The notes: generated by a model from the letters alone, not told the origin. A stretch of DNA of 64,000 bases from Neorhizobium alkalisoli (GCF_002968635.1 NZ_PVBN01000003.1:310001-374000); one strand, 5' to 3'; shown: positions 11,811-20,101, numbered from the stretch's first letter. Program-made: numbers and translations.

Positions 11811-12793
11811 GCTATCCTCCCACCGAGTTCGTCCTCGATATGCACCTGAAGGATCTGATCGAAATCCGTCTCCGCCTTGAAGCCGAGCGCTGAGGCCCGG
11901 CTCGCATCGAACTGCGTCGGCCAGCCGGCGACGATGCGTTCTATCACGGGGTCTGGCTCGCGCTTGATCAGAGCGACGGTCTTATCGCCCGCAATCCGGC
12001 GCAGCGCCTCGATCTCCTCGGAAACGAGCGCGGAAAGCCCAGGCATGGTCAGGTTACGCCGCGGCCCGACCTTCGCCGTATCGAGTGTCGCGGCATGCAC
12101 GAAGAAGCCGACGGCTGAGCGCGGGCTCGCAAACCAATGCCGCACGTTATCATTGACCGGCAGCACGGCTTCCTTGCCGACCAAAGGCTCGCGCAGAATA
12201 TTAGAGAAGAAGCCGGACGCCGCCTTGTTCGGTGCGCCCGGGCGCACGCAGATCGTCGGCAGTCGAATACCGATACCGTCGAAAATACCGCGGCGGGAAT
12301 AATCTGCGAGCAACAGTTCGGCAATCGCTTTTTGGGTGCCGTAGCTGGTCAGCGGCGTGGAGAAGAATTCGTCCGGAATGACGTTCGGGAAGGGTGTGCC
12401 GAATACCGCGATGGAGGATGCGAAGATCACCCGCGGCACGTAAGCAGACCTGAGGCCTTGCTGGCGGATCGCATCGAACAACGCCCGGGTGCCATCAAGG
12501 TTGACCGCATAGCCCTTGTCGAAATCGGTCTCCGCCTCGCCGGAGACGATCGCGGCGAGATGAAGGATCATATCCGGGCGGGTCTCGATCAGCTTTTCTG
12601 CGACGCCGGTCCGACCAAGATCGGTCGTCTGGGTTGTTGTGACAGACTGAAGCGCCTCCGGTATAGGGGGCTGAAAGGCATCGACCAGCGTCAGGCGGCT
12701 GATCGCGCTGCCAAGCACCTGCGGCTCGCGCGCAATTTTTTCGACCAGCTTGCGGCCGATCATGCCCGCTGCACCCAAAATCATCACATGCAT
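11807..12793 (-). CDS. denD: D-erythronate dehydrogenase
   Basis: 328 residues from the ATG at 12793 (ribosome binding site GGGAGG); a longer frame to 12853 is disfavoured. Extended-SDR/epimerase fold: [20 protein letters not shown] carries GxxGxxG, and SYGTQK carries the catalytic Tyr and Lys. DenD oxidises D-erythronate to 2-oxo-tetronate with NAD+. The assignment rests on the family resemblance together with otnI, otnC, otnK and ltnD in the same operon. Confidence 0.85.
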   Translation of the reverse strand: MHVMILGAAGMIGRKLVEKIAREPQVLGSAISRLTLVDAFQPPIPEALQSVTTTQTTDLGRTGVAEKLIETRPDMILHLAAIVSGEAETDFDKGYAVNLDGTRALFDAIRQQGLRSAYVPRVIFASSIAVFGTPFPNVIPDEFFSTPLTSYGTQKAIAELLLADYSRRGIFDGIGIRLPTICVRPGAPNKAASGFFSNILREPLVGKEAVLPVNDNVRHWFASPRSAVGFFVHAATLDTAKVGPRRNLTMPGLSALVSEEIEALRRIAGDKTVALIKREPDPVIERIVAGWPTQFDASRASALGFKAETDFDQILQVHIEDELGGRIA

Positions 12794-12891
12794 GTCGGCT
12801 ATTCCTCCCAGTGCCGTCAGTCTTCCTTCGTCGAGATCGTCTCGATGCCGCATCGAAATCCGGCCCGTTTCCCATTCGAATTCCGTGCAGT

Positions 12892-12910
12892 CGTCATGCC
12901 AGGCATGACG
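12892..12910. promoter_or_regulatory. 19-bp perfect palindrome in the otnI-denD gap
   Basis: cgtcatgcc-a-ggcatgacg: 9-bp arms around one base, in the 129-bp spacer between otnI and denD. All the other catabolic genes here overlap or abut, so the long spacer with a palindrome may mark an internal promoter with an operator, or an RNA element. It does not match the 28-bp palindrome near 16576. Confidence 0.4.
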
Positions 12911-12922
12911 TCGTCGTCTCCT

Positions 12923-13687
12923 TCACCGGTAGTCCTTCAACCATTGGAGACCCGCGTCTGTTGAGGTAGCCGGCCGGTACTCGGCCCCTACGGGGCGGTC
13001 GTAGCCTAGCTCTTCCAGCAGACGGAAAATGTAGCGGTAATCAATCTCCCCATGATCCGGCTCCCGCCGGTCAGGCACCGATGCGATCTGAATATGCCCG
13101 ATGGAATTCAGATACTTTTGCAACCTGCGGGTCAAGTCACCTTGCGTGATCTGCAGGTGGTAGCAGTCGAACATCAGTTTGATATTCGGCGCGCCGACCG
13201 CGGCGATGATTTCCAGCGCCTGTTCGGACGTCTGCAGAAAATAGCCGGGCGCATCATGATGATTGAGCGGCTCGATCAGAATGGTAATTCCGGCTTTGGC
13301 CGCGAGCTCGCACGCGTGCCTGAGGTTGGCGACGAAGGCCGCCCGCGCCGTTTCGCCCGAAGCCTTGCCAGCCATGACATGCACGTTGAGCGTTCCAGTG
13401 GCGGCGGCATAGTCGATCGCCTGCTCGCTCGCCTGGCGGGCCTCATCCTCGCGTCCCGGCACGGCCGCAAGTCCGTTGTCGCCCGCTTCGGCATTGCCCC
13501 GGATGGTATTGAGGCCAAGCATGGTCAACTTGGTTTCCTGAAGCGCCTCGCATACCGCTGTAGCCGAAACATCGTAAGGGTAGTGGCACTCAACCGCATC
13601 GAAACCCGCCGCTTTGGCAGCCCGGATTGCATCGGGGAGCGAAAGCTCCTGCCATAGGAAACCGAGATTGGCGGAGAACCGTAACAT
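12923..13687 (-). CDS. otnI: 2-oxo-tetronate isomerase (hydroxypyruvate isomerase family)
   Basis: 254 residues from the ATG at 13687 (MLRFSANLGFLW, the usual family start); an in-frame ATG at 13699 is an alternative overlapping otnC. TIM-barrel isomerase with ECHYPYD, the ILIEPLNHHDAPG metal-site segment, MFDCYH and a C-terminal GAEYRP. OtnI interconverts 2-oxo- and 3-oxo-tetronate, so that products of both ltnD and denD can enter the kinase step. Generic hydroxypyruvate isomerase is the alternative, but the operon supports OtnI. Confidence 0.87.
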   Translation of the reverse strand: MLRFSANLGFLWQELSLPDAIRAAKAAGFDAVECHYPYDVSATAVCEALQETKLTMLGLNTIRGNAEAGDNGLAAVPGREDEARQASEQAIDYAAATGTLNVHVMAGKASGETARAAFVANLRHACELAAKAGITILIEPLNHHDAPGYFLQTSEQALEIIAAVGAPNIKLMFDCYHLQITQGDLTRRLQKYLNSIGHIQIASVPDRREPDHGEIDYRYIFRLLEELGYDRPVGAEYRPATSTDAGLQWLKDYR

Positions 13688-13689
13688 GC

Positions 13690-14340
13690 TCAATCCCACT
13701 CCACGTCATAGGTTCGGACGAGATCGGCAATCTGCGCCTGGCTGAGCAGAGAGGGATTGGCGCCGCGCGTCAGCATGGCGAGCTTCGCCGTCTCCTCAAG
13801 CTCCTCGATTGCATAGATCGCTGCCTCGAGATCCTTGGCAGATACGACCGGACCATGGGCGGCGAGCATGACCGCGCTTCGCCTGCCGGCAAGGCCGCGG
13901 ATCGCATCGCCCATCGCAGGATCCCCGGGCATGAAATAGGGGAGCAGCTTCACCTTGCCGAGCTTCATGATCGAATAGGCGGTGAGCGGCGGCAGCATGT
14001 TGTCGGGATCGATATCCGAAAGCAGCGACAGCGCCACCGAATGAGAGGAATGCAGATGCACCACGGCACCGGTCTTGTCTGGCCGGGTTTCGTAGAAGGC
14101 CGCATGCAGCGGCATCTCCTTGGTGGGCTTGTCGCCTCCGATCAATCGCCCGTCCGGATCGAAGGAGGAAAGCCTTGCCGGGTCGAGCCGGCCGAAAGAG
14201 CTGCCGGTCGGCGTCACCAGCAACCGCCCGTCGGAAAGCCGCGCAGAGATATTGCCGGACGAACCGGCCGTCAGACCGCGGTCGTAGAGCGACTTTGCCA
14301 TCAGGCAGATATCTTCCCGCAGTCGCGCTTCCTCGCTCAT
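13690..14340 (-). CDS. otnC: 3-oxo-tetronate 4-phosphate decarboxylase (class II aldolase family)
   Basis: 216 residues. The class II aldolase/adducin fold is shown by GSSGNISARL near 27, the acidic KEMPLHAAFY motif, zinc-site HLHSSH and a third His in LAAHGPVV. OtnC decarboxylates 3-oxo-tetronate 4-phosphate to dihydroxyacetone phosphate. The start overlaps the otnK stop by 4 bp (ATGA). A fuculose-phosphate aldolase role is possible in principle but less likely next to otnK and otnI. Confidence 0.88.
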   Translation of the reverse strand: MSEEARLREDICLMAKSLYDRGLTAGSSGNISARLSDGRLLVTPTGSSFGRLDPARLSSFDPDGRLIGGDKPTKEMPLHAAFYETRPDKTGAVVHLHSSHSVALSLLSDIDPDNMLPPLTAYSIMKLGKVKLLPYFMPGDPAMGDAIRGLAGRRSAVMLAAHGPVVSAKDLEAAIYAIEELEETAKLAMLTRGANPSLLSQAQIADLVRTYDVEWD

Positions 14341-15611
14341 GCGGCCTCCAGCAGTTTGAATGCATCCTCAAAGAACGCTTCCCCACCGAAATTGCCGGAT
14401 TTCAGCGCCAGGGCGACCCGCTCGCCTTCCAGCTCCGCGAAGGTCCAGGGCACGCCGGGCGCAATTTCCGGGCCGATCTCCAACCGTTTGATGCCGAGCG
14501 CCTGGATGACTGCCCCGGATGTCTCGCCGCCAGCGACCACGAAACGACGCACGCCAGACTGGAAAGCCTGCCGTGCCAGATCCGCGAGAACCTGTTCCAC
14601 CAGTTGGCTCGCCTTTTCGAAGCCAAGCTTCTCCTGCGCCTTGCGCACTTCTTCCGGCTCGGCGGTGGCGAAGATCAGTTTCGGTTCTTCGGCTGAACGC
14701 CGTTGCAGCCAAGCTTCCGTAGGGCCAACCCCCTCCCCTGCCAGCGCAACCGGATCGAGCCGCAGGCTGGCGCTCTTGCCCGCGTAATAAGCGACTTGCT
14801 TGCGGGTCATGGCCGAACAGCTGCCCGAGAGCACCAGCTGGCCCCCTTTCGGCAAGCTATCCGAGCTCCTCGCAGCAGACGGTTCGACGACACCCTGCTC
14901 AAGATAAAGGCGCGGCAATTTTCCCGCAATGGCACTGCCGCCGGTGAGAAGCGGCAGGTTGGCGGTCGCAGCGGCAATCGTTTCGAGATCCTGATCCGAC
15001 ACCGCATCGGTGATGACATGCATGACACCTTCGGCGGCAAGAGTCTCCAGCCTTGCTTGTAACGCCTCAGTGCCCTCCGCCACCACAAGGCGATTGGCAA
15101 GGCCAACCTTTTTATGGACTTGCGGCGCGAGCAGTCGGACAAGGCTCGAATCCCGCATTGGCGTCAGCGGGTGATCCCTCATCGGGCTTTCGGACAGAAG
15201 CTGTTCGCCGACGAAGAGATGGCCCATGAAAACGCTGCGGCCGTTCTCCGGAAAGGCCGGGCAATAGATCGTCTGTGTAGCGCCAAGCTCTGCCATCAGC
15301 ATTTCGGCCACCGGGCCGATATTGCCTTCCGCCGTGCTGTCGAAGGTCGAGCAGTATTTCCAGAAGAAGCGCGTCGCGCCGGCCTTTTTCAGCCAGGCGT
15401 AAGCCTGTCGTGTTTGCGCGATCGCGTCGTCGACCGGTACTGTGCGGGATTTCAGGGCGACGACTTCGAACGCGGCAGCATCTGCCACCCCTTCGGTTTC
15501 GGCAGGCACACCGATCCGCAATGAGACCGGCAGGCCGCTACGCGCGAGCAGCGCCGCGAGATCGGTTGCGCCGGTAAAATCGTCCGCGATGCAACCGAGC
15601 ACCGTTGCCAT
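14337..15611 (-). CDS. otnK: 3-oxo-tetronate kinase (DUF1537 family)
   Basis: 424 residues, usual length for the family. The N-terminal substrate domain opens with IADDFTGATDLAALLARSG; the C-terminal nucleotide domain has LVLSGSCSAMTRKQ and VVAGGETSGAVIQALGI. OtnK phosphorylates 3-oxo-tetronate at C4. The start abuts the ltnD stop (TGATG), indicating coupling. Confidence 0.9.
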   Translation of the reverse strand: MATVLGCIADDFTGATDLAALLARSGLPVSLRIGVPAETEGVADAAAFEVVALKSRTVPVDDAIAQTRQAYAWLKKAGATRFFWKYCSTFDSTAEGNIGPVAEMLMAELGATQTIYCPAFPENGRSVFMGHLFVGEQLLSESPMRDHPLTPMRDSSLVRLLAPQVHKKVGLANRLVVAEGTEALQARLETLAAEGVMHVITDAVSDQDLETIAAATANLPLLTGGSAIAGKLPRLYLEQGVVEPSAARSSDSLPKGGQLVLSGSCSAMTRKQVAYYAGKSASLRLDPVALAGEGVGPTEAWLQRRSAEEPKLIFATAEPEEVRKAQEKLGFEKASQLVEQVLADLARQAFQSGVRRFVVAGGETSGAVIQALGIKRLEIGPEIAPGVPWTFAELEGERVALALKSGNFGGEAFFEDAFKLLEAA

Positions 15612-16525
15612 CAGCCCTGTCCCTCCACGCCCGGCAGGATGGCGCCGCTCTTGCGCGCTAGGATTTTTACGACTGCCGCATCGTCCTCCAGGCCGAAGCC
15701 GGCGTCTGATGCTTCGACGAAGAGATTCAGCGCGGTTGCGGCGAGAGGCGTTATCGCCCCGGTCCTCTTCGCCTCTGAGGTGACGATGCCAAGATCTTTG
15801 ACGAAGATATTGACCGCCGAACGCGGCGTGTAATCGCCTGAAACAATATGCTCGCCACGGTTTTCGAACATCCAGGATGAGCCGGCGGACACCCGCAGCA
15901 CGTCGTAAAGCGTCTTCAGATCGATGCCGCTTTTTGCGGCGAGCGTCATCGCCTCGGCAGTCGCGGCGATGTGTATGCCAGCCAGAAGCTGGTTGATCAT
16001 CTTGACCTGGGAGCCGGGACCGGGCCGATCCCCCAGTCGGAATATCTTCGCCGAGACCGCATCCAGTGCTGCTTCCGCCCGTGCATAAGCCTCATCCGAC
16101 CCGGACGACATCACCGTCATCTCGCCCGAAAGCGCCTTTAGGTGACCGCCGGATACCGGTGCGTCGACAACAAGCATACCGGCGGCCTCCAGCCTTTCGG
16201 CGATCGAGATGGTGGCGCTCGGAGCCATGGTGGTGCAGAGCAGGAAGACGGTGCCAAGGGTTGCCGTTTCCAGTGCTCCTTGCGGGCCGAACAGCACGTC
16301 CTCCGCTTGACTGCTGTTGACGACGAATACGAAAATCACGTTGGCTGCTTTGGCCGCATCGGCGGGCGTGGTGCAGGATTCCCCACCCGCATCCGCAAAA
16401 CGTTGCAACACATCCGGACGCACATCGCATCCGTGGACCGCAAAACCCGCTTTGAGAAGCGAATGGGCCGCGCCCCAACCCATGGAGCCCAAGCCGATGA
16501 CCGCTGCCGTTTTTTCGCCCTGCAT
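15611..16525 (-). CDS. ltnD: L-threonate dehydrogenase
   Basis: 304 residues from the ATG at 16525, with AGGAGG 6 bp upstream. The track-length frame to 16597 would run through the palindrome and is rejected. Beta-hydroxyacid dehydrogenase family: Rossmann motif GLGSMGWG near 11, substrate loop DAPVSGGHLKALSG near 115 and catalytic-Lys segment GSQVKMINQL near 165. LtnD oxidises L-threonate to 2-oxo-tetronate. It is the first gene of the operon. Confidence 0.88.
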   Translation of the reverse strand: MQGEKTAAVIGLGSMGWGAAHSLLKAGFAVHGCDVRPDVLQRFADAGGESCTTPADAAKAANVIFVFVVNSSQAEDVLFGPQGALETATLGTVFLLCTTMAPSATISIAERLEAAGMLVVDAPVSGGHLKALSGEMTVMSSGSDEAYARAEAALDAVSAKIFRLGDRPGPGSQVKMINQLLAGIHIAATAEAMTLAAKSGIDLKTLYDVLRVSAGSSWMFENRGEHIVSGDYTPRSAVNIFVKDLGIVTSEAKRTGAITPLAATALNLFVEASDAGFGLEDDAAVVKILARKSGAILPGVEGQG

Positions 16526-16562
16526 GGCTCCTCCTAAGACGCCAAGCCACATCCCGATATCT

Positions 16563-16590
16563 ATGTTAGCGATACCGGTATCGGTAACAT
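16563..16590. promoter_or_regulatory. 28-bp near-perfect palindrome, candidate LacI-family operator
   Basis: atgttagcgatacc / ggtatcggtaacat: two 14-bp arms with one mismatch, centred on ACC|GGT. A central CG-type palindrome is typical of LacI-family operators. It lies 38 bp upstream of ltnD and about 110 bp upstream of the divergent LacI-family gene, so one repressor could control both. Confidence 0.75.
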
Positions 16591-16701
16591 GAGCCATTTT
16601 TATGCCCTATGTCAACTGCGGATGGCTTTACTTCGTCGCCATACGAAATATGACTGTGTTGGGCGCGAGCTTAAATGGCTATTCGATCGGGATTCTCTGG
16701 G

Positions 16702-17718
16702 ATGCGCAAATCCACTCTAGAAGAGGTCGCCGCCGCGGCGGGTGTGAGCAAGATGACCGCGTCGCGTGCACTTCGCGGCGTGGCCGATGTATCCAAGGAG
16801 ACCCGCGAAAAGGTGCTGCTGGCGGCAGAGCGCCTGTCCTATGTCGGCAACCGGCTTGCGCTTTCACTGTCATCGCAGCGAACAAACCTCGTCGCGGTGG
16901 TGGTGCCCAGCATGTCGAACATCGTCTTTCCCGAGGTGCTGGCAGGTATCTCTGCGGGGCTCGAGGGATCAGGCATGCAGGCAGTTTTCGGCATATCCGA
17001 CTATGACACGGCAAAAGAGCATACCATCATCCGGGACATGCTCTCATGGCAGCCTTCAGCGATTGTTGTCACCGGCCTCGACCAGCCACAGGAGACCGTT
17101 CGGATGCTGCAGAACGCTGCCATTCCGGTCATCCAGATCATGGATCTCGACGGGACGCCGATCGATTTCAACGTCGGGCTCTCGCACGGCAAAGCCGGTG
17201 AAGACATGGCAAGAGCATTGCTCGCGGCCGGGCGCAGACGGTTCGGCTATATTGGAAGCGCCCTGAACCGGGATCTGCGCGCCTGCAAGCGCAAGGCAGG
17301 CTTCGAACGTGTGTTGAACGAGAACGGCCTTGGTTTCGTCGAACAGCAGATCGACGACGCCTTCTCCTCGATTGCACTTGGAAAGCATCTGACGCAGCAG
17401 ATGCTTGCGCCTGCCCCGAATTTGGATTGCATATACTATTCCAACGACGACATGGCGACTGGCGGTCTATTTGCCTGCATGGAACTCGGCGGTTCGGCGC
17501 TTGGCGATATCCTGATTGCCGGCTTCAACGGACTGGATCTCGCACTGGCGCTTCCGGCTAGGATCGCCACATCGAGATCCCCTCGCCGCACTATCGGCGA
17601 GACCGCAGGAAAGCTGGCGCGGGAGGCGGTAGCCGCCGGCCAGCCATCGCCTCAGAAGGTATTTTCCTTCGTTCCCGAGATTACCGGTGTCTCCGCCCTG
17701 CACCCTTCGCGGCTATGA
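16702..17718 (+). CDS. LacI-family transcriptional regulator of the tetronate operon
   Basis: 338 residues from the ATG at 16702, which puts the HTH (STLEEVAAAAGVSKMTASRALRG) at the very N-terminus as usual in this family; an in-frame ATG at 16675 is an alternative. The hinge is followed by a periplasmic-binding-protein-like effector domain (NLVAVVVPSMSNIVFPEVLAGI; IYYSNDDMATGG; IAGFNGLDLA). Divergent from ltnD with a palindromic operator between them. The effector is probably a tetronate or a pathway intermediate (inference). Confidence 0.88.
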   Translation: MRKSTLEEVAAAAGVSKMTASRALRGVADVSKETREKVLLAAERLSYVGNRLALSLSSQRTNLVAVVVPSMSNIVFPEVLAGISAGLEGSGMQAVFGISDYDTAKEHTIIRDMLSWQPSAIVVTGLDQPQETVRMLQNAAIPVIQIMDLDGTPIDFNVGLSHGKAGEDMARALLAAGRRRFGYIGSALNRDLRACKRKAGFERVLNENGLGFVEQQIDDAFSSIALGKHLTQQMLAPAPNLDCIYYSNDDMATGGLFACMELGGSALGDILIAGFNGLDLALALPARIATSRSPRRTIGETAGKLAREAVAAGQPSPQKVFSFVPEITGVSALHPSRL

Positions 17719-17949
17719 CGGACGCTCGACACGACTTCGCTCCTCCCAGGCCCGCGACCTTAACGCCTCCGGCAATGGCGTACGCGACGTCAGCCTTCCC
17801 GTGCCTGTGGGTCAGCCCAAAGACATCGATGTGTTGTGCCGGCAACATTTACCTAAGATAAAGCTCTCCCGGATCGGCTCATATTAGGTTTTCTTTGACA
17901 GACATGAGTCTCCGCTCCAACCTCGAACAATGGCTGGGGCGGCTTCGAT

Positions 17950-18186
17950 ATGTTTTCTTCCTACGATACCCTCGACAATGACGACCTGACGTTGCTGCGC
18001 CGGGTGCTGGAGGACGTCTGCGCGGACAAGGGCCTTCAGCTCGACGGTGATGAGGCGAAGACTATCGCTCGGGAACTCGTGAATTGGTATCTGTTTGGTG
18101 TAAAGCACCCGGATCAACTTAAAGAAATGCTCAGACCCCTCACGCCGACAGGATGCGCAGAAGTGGAACGCGCCGATCCTGTCTAG
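17950..18186 (+). CDS. Small hypothetical protein (78 aa)
   Basis: MFSSYDTLDNDDLTLLRRVL then a compact helical-looking sequence with ELVNWYLFGVKHPDQLKEML. Soluble and acidic at the N-terminus. I recognise no domain; the composition looks like a genuine protein. It stands alone between the LacI gene and the converging microprotein at 18312-18482. The ribosome binding site is weak (GGGGCGG about 10 bp upstream). Confidence 0.6.
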   Translation: MFSSYDTLDNDDLTLLRRVLEDVCADKGLQLDGDEAKTIARELVNWYLFGVKHPDQLKEMLRPLTPTGCAEVERADPV

Positions 18187-18311
18187 GTGACAATGCCGGT
18201 AATACAACCCAGGAGTTTACGCGCTTCGACGCGCCGAGAACAGTTCTCATCGGGCGGGTCGGGCTTCGTCTTGCTCGCGGCAACAGGCGCTGTCCGCATG
18301 GACTCGACGCT

Positions 18312-18482
18312 TTAGTTGCCTGCGCCGATCTGCATCATTCTTTCGATAGTCAGTGGCTTTTGAGGTGGCTTCCGCTTGAAGACAGCCTTCACCAGCAACA
18401 CAAAGGCCACCGCAATAGAGGCCTTAATTAGCATATTCAGGAGACCTCCGCCGAGCCGCTCAAAAAATTTGGGCGCGGGCAT
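18312..18482 (-). CDS. Small membrane protein (56 aa)
   Basis: MPAPKFFERLGGGLLNML, one hydrophobic segment (LIKASIAVAFVLLVKAVF), then a basic KRKPP turn and a short C-terminal tail ending MMQIGAGN. GGAGGTG lies directly before the first ATG, very close to it. A second GGAGGT lies 9 bp before the in-frame ATG at 18434, so a 40-residue product is possible. Function unknown; predicted single-pass inner-membrane protein. Confidence 0.55.
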   Translation of the reverse strand: MPAPKFFERLGGGLLNMLIKASIAVAFVLLVKAVFKRKPPQKPLTIERMMQIGAGN

Positions 18483-18505
18483 TCACCTCCGTACTTAAGT
18501 TATCG

Positions 18506-18599
18506 CTACTTCAACCACAAAGCGATAAAAAACGATAGGCCGGCGATCACAACGGTGTTAAATACAGGACCTATCGAGTCCGGAAAAGTTTGGCCGCAT
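18506..18599 (-). pseudogene. Frameshifted tiny membrane-protein ORF
   Basis: An AAGGAG site is followed 8 bp later by an ATG at 18599. The frame runs MRPNF and stops soon after, but shifting by one base in the T4 run (aaaa on the plus strand, 18584-18587) opens PDSIGPVFNTVVIAGLS then FFIALWLK and a stop: about 30 residues with one transmembrane helix. The 94-bp span is one base over a multiple of three. Either a decayed microprotein, a sequencing error, or slippage. Confidence 0.4.
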
Positions 18600-18649
18600 T
18601 GGTGGCGCTCCTTAAGGCTCCGTGGTTAGCCGCCGCGTCTGAAGGAGAA

Positions 18650-18683
18650 GTAACGCCGCGCCCTCCCCTGGCAGCGGCGTTAC
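18650..18683. other. Strong stem-loop
   Basis: gtaacgccgc / gcggcgttac, 10 perfect base pairs around a 14-nt loop, between the tiny frameshifted ORF and the DUF1236-type gene. No T-run follows on either strand. Possibly part of a termination region or a small-RNA structure. Confidence 0.4.
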
Positions 18684-18710
18684 GTCGGGCTCCACAATTA
18701 GCTCGCTAAA

Positions 18711-18736
18711 CGGCCCGGCAAAGGTTCACCGGGCCG
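18711..18736 (-). terminator. Candidate terminator of the DUF1236-type gene
   Basis: cggcccgg / ccgggccg, 8 GC-rich base pairs with a 10-nt loop, 19 bp after the stop codon of the minus-strand gene; followed on that strand by TTTA. Confidence 0.55.
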
Positions 18737-18754
18737 ACGGGTTGGCATGACGAT

Positions 18755-19061
18755 TTAGTTGATCACATGGACGATCTTGCGGGTGCCGGGCTCGACCAGC
18801 ACTGTCTTGCCGCCGACCACCGCATAGCGGTACTTCACATCGGGGACATCGACCGTGTGGAGCTCAACCGTTTCAGGAAGCGCCGTACCGATGCTGACGG
18901 TGACGTTCGGCACGTCGATCGACTTTACCTTCTGCTTGGTGACATATTCCTTGATGACGGTCTCCTGCTCTGGAGCGATCACCACTGTCTGGGCCGCCGC
19001 AGCGAATGCGCCTGCAGTCAGAGCAAGTCCCGTTACAGCGGAAATCATGATCTTTTTCATC
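18755..19061 (-). CDS. Exported DUF1236-type protein (101 aa)
   Basis: Start at the ATG at 19061 (GAGG upstream); the longer frame to 19144 runs into the predicted promoter. The N-terminus is a signal peptide (KKIMISAVTGLALTAGAFAAAAQ). The mature part has EYVTKQKV, a VDVPNVTVSIGTALP segment, then VDVPDVKYRYAVVGGKTVLVEPGTRKIVHVI, matching the DUF1236 pattern of small alphaproteobacterial envelope proteins. Periplasmic; function unknown. Confidence 0.82.
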
Positions 19062-19113
19062 TGGTTATCCTCGTGTTGTTGCTGATCGAACTCGCCTCGC
19101 GAGACGTTGGAAC

Positions 19114-19138
19114 AACATCCGGATGAAGCCCATGTTCC
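19114..19138 (-). promoter_or_regulatory. EcfG (RpoE2)-like promoter for the DUF1236-type gene
   Basis: On the minus strand: GGAAC (19138-19134), 16 bp, TGTT (19117-19114). The alphaproteobacterial general-stress consensus is GGAAC-N16/17-CGTT, so one base differs. Transcription would start near 19107, giving a leader of about 45 nt. Confidence 0.42.
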
Positions 19139-19196
19139 AGCCATGGACTTCAGTCCGAGGTCGCCATGGGACCAAAGGCCTCAGGCAGCAAACGAA

Positions 19197-19211
19197 GCTT
19201 AGGACCTAAGC
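19197..19211. promoter_or_regulatory. 15-bp perfect palindrome
   Basis: gcttagg-a-cctaagc between the two divergent EcfG-like promoters, about 20 bp upstream of the plus-strand -35 element. Possibly an operator for an unidentified regulator. Confidence 0.35.
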
Positions 19212-19230
19212 CCAAACATGCCGATTAGGA

Positions 19231-19255
19231 GGAACCGGACCCGTGACCTGACGTT
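19231..19255 (+). promoter_or_regulatory. EcfG (RpoE2)-type promoter, perfect consensus
   Basis: GGAAC (19231-19235), 16 bp, CGTT (19252-19255), exactly the general-stress sigma factor consensus. It points to the 50-residue membrane-protein ORF starting at 19341, leaving a leader of about 75-80 nt. Confidence 0.62.
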
Positions 19256-19340
19256 CTGGATCCCCGTTCGGCAGACGAGGAATGCCGACCTCCCCGACCC
19301 CTTCACCAATCCACTATTGGCTAATTCAAACAGGACGTTC

Positions 19341-19493
19341 ATGGGACATACGAACAAGAGAAGTGGCTTCGGGCTGCCGATATTCACGGTGTTGCTGGCG
19401 ATGGGCGCGATTTTGGCCTTACTGGTGCTATTCCAGGAGCCGCCTGCCTCCGCAAGAGTATTCGTCCCGGAGGACTCGCAACAGGTCAAGTAA
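19341..19493 (+). CDS. Small membrane protein (50 aa), predicted EcfG-controlled
   Basis: MGHTNKRSGFGLPIFTVLLA begins a basic N-terminus and one hydrophobic helix running to LVLFQEPP, then ASARVFVPEDSQQVK. It has the look of a single-pass protein or an uncleaved signal anchor. AGGA lies just upstream. The perfect EcfG promoter at 19231 drives it. Function unknown. Confidence 0.55.
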   Translation: MGHTNKRSGFGLPIFTVLLAMGAILALLVLFQEPPASARVFVPEDSQQVK

Positions 19494-20008
19494 TGGCCAG
19501 AATTACTGCAGCAACGAGAGCAATGGCCGATATGCAGCCGAAGTAGGCGATCCCCCAAGACCGCGGCCATATTCCCCATACCCTGATCCTCAGGATTACC
19601 TCGCTCCAGAACCCTACGCTGTCGGCGGCAGTAGGTCATGCCGGTGCCGAAATCTACGGTTCCGCCGAAAGGATCACCGCCAAGATGCACAGGACGAGGA
19701 TGAGCGGCAGCGCAAAGGCACTGCGGGCGACCCAGGCTCTGGATCCACCCTTATGCAGACACGGCATGGTGATATAAGACCACTTCCTCATCCCAGGTCC
19801 TTACCTCCTCGCGTTCCTGTCGGAGGCTCTGTTATGGGCTGAATGATTGTAGCCGGACTGAGTTCCACCCTGAGACTTAAGACCCTGACAGACGGGACCT
19901 TCGGCCTCGGATCCCACGGACCAAGGTCCGGGCTGCAGGGAATTAGGTCCCATCTGGGGAACATGGCCGCCACTTCGCATATTGGCACCTCGACAGATGG
20001 AGTCGAAT
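19494..20008. other. Region of marginal small ORFs
   Basis: No well-supported gene in about 500 bp. A 37-codon minus-strand ORF (19654-19767) encodes a transmembrane segment. A start-less minus-strand frame ending at 19486 encodes GIAYFGC followed by a strongly hydrophobic ISAIALVAAVILAIT. Several GGACC/AGGTCC words around 19780-19950 form partial inverted repeats with no clear meaning. Confidence 0.5.
19654..19767 (-). CDS. Possible small membrane protein (37 aa)
   Basis: MPCLHKGGSRAWVARSAF then a hydrophobic helix ALPLILVLCILAVILSA and stop: basic N-terminus, one membrane helix, no tail. The nearest purine-rich site (GAGGAAG) is about 15 bp upstream, too far to be convincing, so this is tentative. 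It fits the pattern of neighbouring microproteins. Confidence 0.33.
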   Translation of the reverse strand: MPCLHKGGSRAWVARSAFALPLILVLCILAVILSAEP

Positions 20009-20101
20009 ATGGACGAGAGCATTTATCAGGCACGTTGGCTGCTGTTCACCGTCATCATTCTCGCAGGAGGACTTCTGGCTGCGGGTGTTGCGGCCGGATA
20101 G
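20009..20101 (+). CDS. Possible small membrane protein (30 aa)
   Basis: MDESIYQARWLLFTVIILAG then GLLAAGVAAG and stop, with GGAG 8 bp upstream of the ATG. A short acidic head followed by one hydrophobic helix reaching the C-terminus. Too short for confident calling; coding potential is suggested by the helix and the ribosome binding site only. Confidence 0.42.
   Translation: MDESIYQARWLLFTVIILAGGLLAAGVAAG

Noticed and set aside
19199..19690. Minus-strand 163-codon ORF opposite the 50-aa ORF.
   Set aside because: Composition is Cys/Ser/Gly-rich without domain features and it covers the perfect EcfG promoter; more likely chance.
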